Source of the DNA: Chryseotalea sp. WA131a
Lineage (GTDB): Bacteria > Bacteroidota > Bacteroidia > Cytophagales > Cyclobacteriaceae
Assembly: GCA_025370075.1 (NCBI GenBank)
Contig: CP073016.1
Location: forward strand, 1,798,001 to 1,862,000
Direction of reading: 5' to 3'
DNA: 64,000 nucleotides
Under the pieces are notes generated by a model. That model ran no database searches, had not been told where the DNA came from, and saw only the letters and a program-made list of their open reading frames with translations. Below, in pieces: positions 63,690 through 64,000 of this stretch. Both the position numbers and the translations under genes were made by a program. Position 1 is the first letter of the stretch, and each line of letters starts with the position of its first letter.

Positions 63690-63813
63690 ATCGACTTTTA
63701 TACTTTAAAACTTTAAACTTTAAACCTTGAACTTTAAACTTCCAACTTTAAACTTTGAACTTTCAACTTTGAACTTTAAACTTTAAACTTTTTTAAACCT
63801 TGAACTCAGACAA
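63690..63813. repeat. Tandem word repeat (TTTAAACTTTGAACTT)
   Basis: At least eight imperfect copies of CTTTAAACTTTGAA/CTTTAAACCTTGAA between the desaturase and CruF-like genes. The desaturase C-terminal codons (AAG TTT AAA GTT TAG) belong to the repeat. TTTAAA units are self-complementary, so the mRNA could form many alternative hairpins. Confidence 0.75.
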
Positions 63814-64000
63814 CTAAACTTTAAACTTCTCCCCAACCAACTCCCCCACTATTTTCCCAGACAGCAAGCACAGCGGAATACCCCCTCCTGGATGCACGCT
63901 GCCTCCGCAAAAAAACAAATTATCAAACTGCGAAGAAAAGTTTTTATGCCTAAGAAAGGCTGCAAAGGGATTATTGGAACTTGTTCCATACAACGACCCT
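63814..64000 (-). CDS. CrtI-type phytoene/carotenoid desaturase, C-terminal fragment
   Basis: 62 codons from the right edge: LYGTSSNNPFAAFLRHKNF, then NLFFCGGSVHPGGGIPLCLL, then SGKIVGELVG. The GGSVHPGGGIP motif is the FAD-binding C-terminal signature of CrtI/CrtD carotenoid desaturases. The rest of the gene lies beyond the window. Which step (phytoene desaturation or 3,4-desaturation) cannot be told from this part. Confidence 0.92.
   Translation of the reverse strand, partial: GSLYGTSSNNPFAAFLRHKNFSSQFDNLFFCGGSVHPGGGIPLCLLSGKIVGELVGEKFKV

Noticed and set aside
63690..63813. CRISPR or origin-type iterons
   Set aside because: Degenerate 14-nt words without spacers; no dnaA or replication genes nearby.

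Overview
This window is a chromosomal segment of a Bacteroidota bacterium, most likely Cytophagales-like. The evidence is a SusC/SusD pair, a DUF4270 lipoprotein next to a Kelch lipoprotein, promoters of the form TTTG-N18-TANNTTTG, almost no Shine-Dalgarno signal, a cbb3 oxidase and carotenoid genes. Base composition is moderate to AT-rich with dense coding on both strands.

Layout. 1-844 is the 5' part of ccoN (runs off the left edge). 1100-2950 is a graveyard: an unidentified broken ORF, an IS1380-type remnant, the C-terminal stump of a large DNA-repair AAA ATPase with a nonsense codon, and an IS481-type tail. 3095-6550 holds two paralogous secreted beta-sandwich proteins, a Lon-substrate-binding-domain protein and a membrane metallophosphoesterase. 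6605-13380 is a tripartite RND efflux operon (TetR, TolC, adaptor, RND pump) with a perfect operator palindrome over its promoter. 13461-16921 holds an ECF sigma factor with a small membrane protein, an ORF6N-domain gene with matching palindromes upstream and inside its own coding sequence, a hydrolase and an outer-membrane protein. purL follows. At 21161-23045 an ECF sigma gene is split by a complete 1388-bp IS1380-type element with 19-bp inverted repeats and a 5-bp target duplication.

23248-42581 is the main accessory region. It holds a TonB protein, then a five-gene minus-strand operon (SusC, SusD, alkaline-phosphatase-superfamily enzyme, YncE/phosphoesterase fusion, TonB-dependent receptor), an XRE-cupin regulator with its own palindrome, a purple-acid-phosphatase-like enzyme, and a phosphonate set (FAD oxidoreductase of the TIGR03364 type, PHP phosphatase, DUF5690 transporter-like protein, PhnX-like HAD hydrolase, PhnZ-like HD oxygenase). 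I read this as a SusCD-fed phosphonate/organophosphate utilisation locus: capture at the outer membrane, dephosphorylation in the periplasm, import, then oxidative C-P or C-N cleavage in the cytoplasm.

42612-57834 is mostly housekeeping: Kelch and DUF4270 lipoproteins, tRNA-Arg(ACG), an outer-membrane protein, enoyl-CoA isomerase, PAP2-like protein, rpoN, asnS, a ferric-reductase-like membrane protein, Usp, an M28 peptidase, a broken zinc metallopeptidase gene, YebC, an LTA-synthase-type enzyme and a TerB-like protein. 57887-62470 holds a sugar-kinase-like phosphotransferase and a striking leuS whose editing domain carries an in-frame DUF559 (Vsr/PD-(D/E)XK-like) nuclease domain bounded by inverted palindromic repeats. 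The right edge is the start of a carotenoid cluster.

A recurring theme is short, self-complementary word-repeat spacers. Many begin at a stop codon, and a few have invaded coding sequence in frame (purL, leuS).
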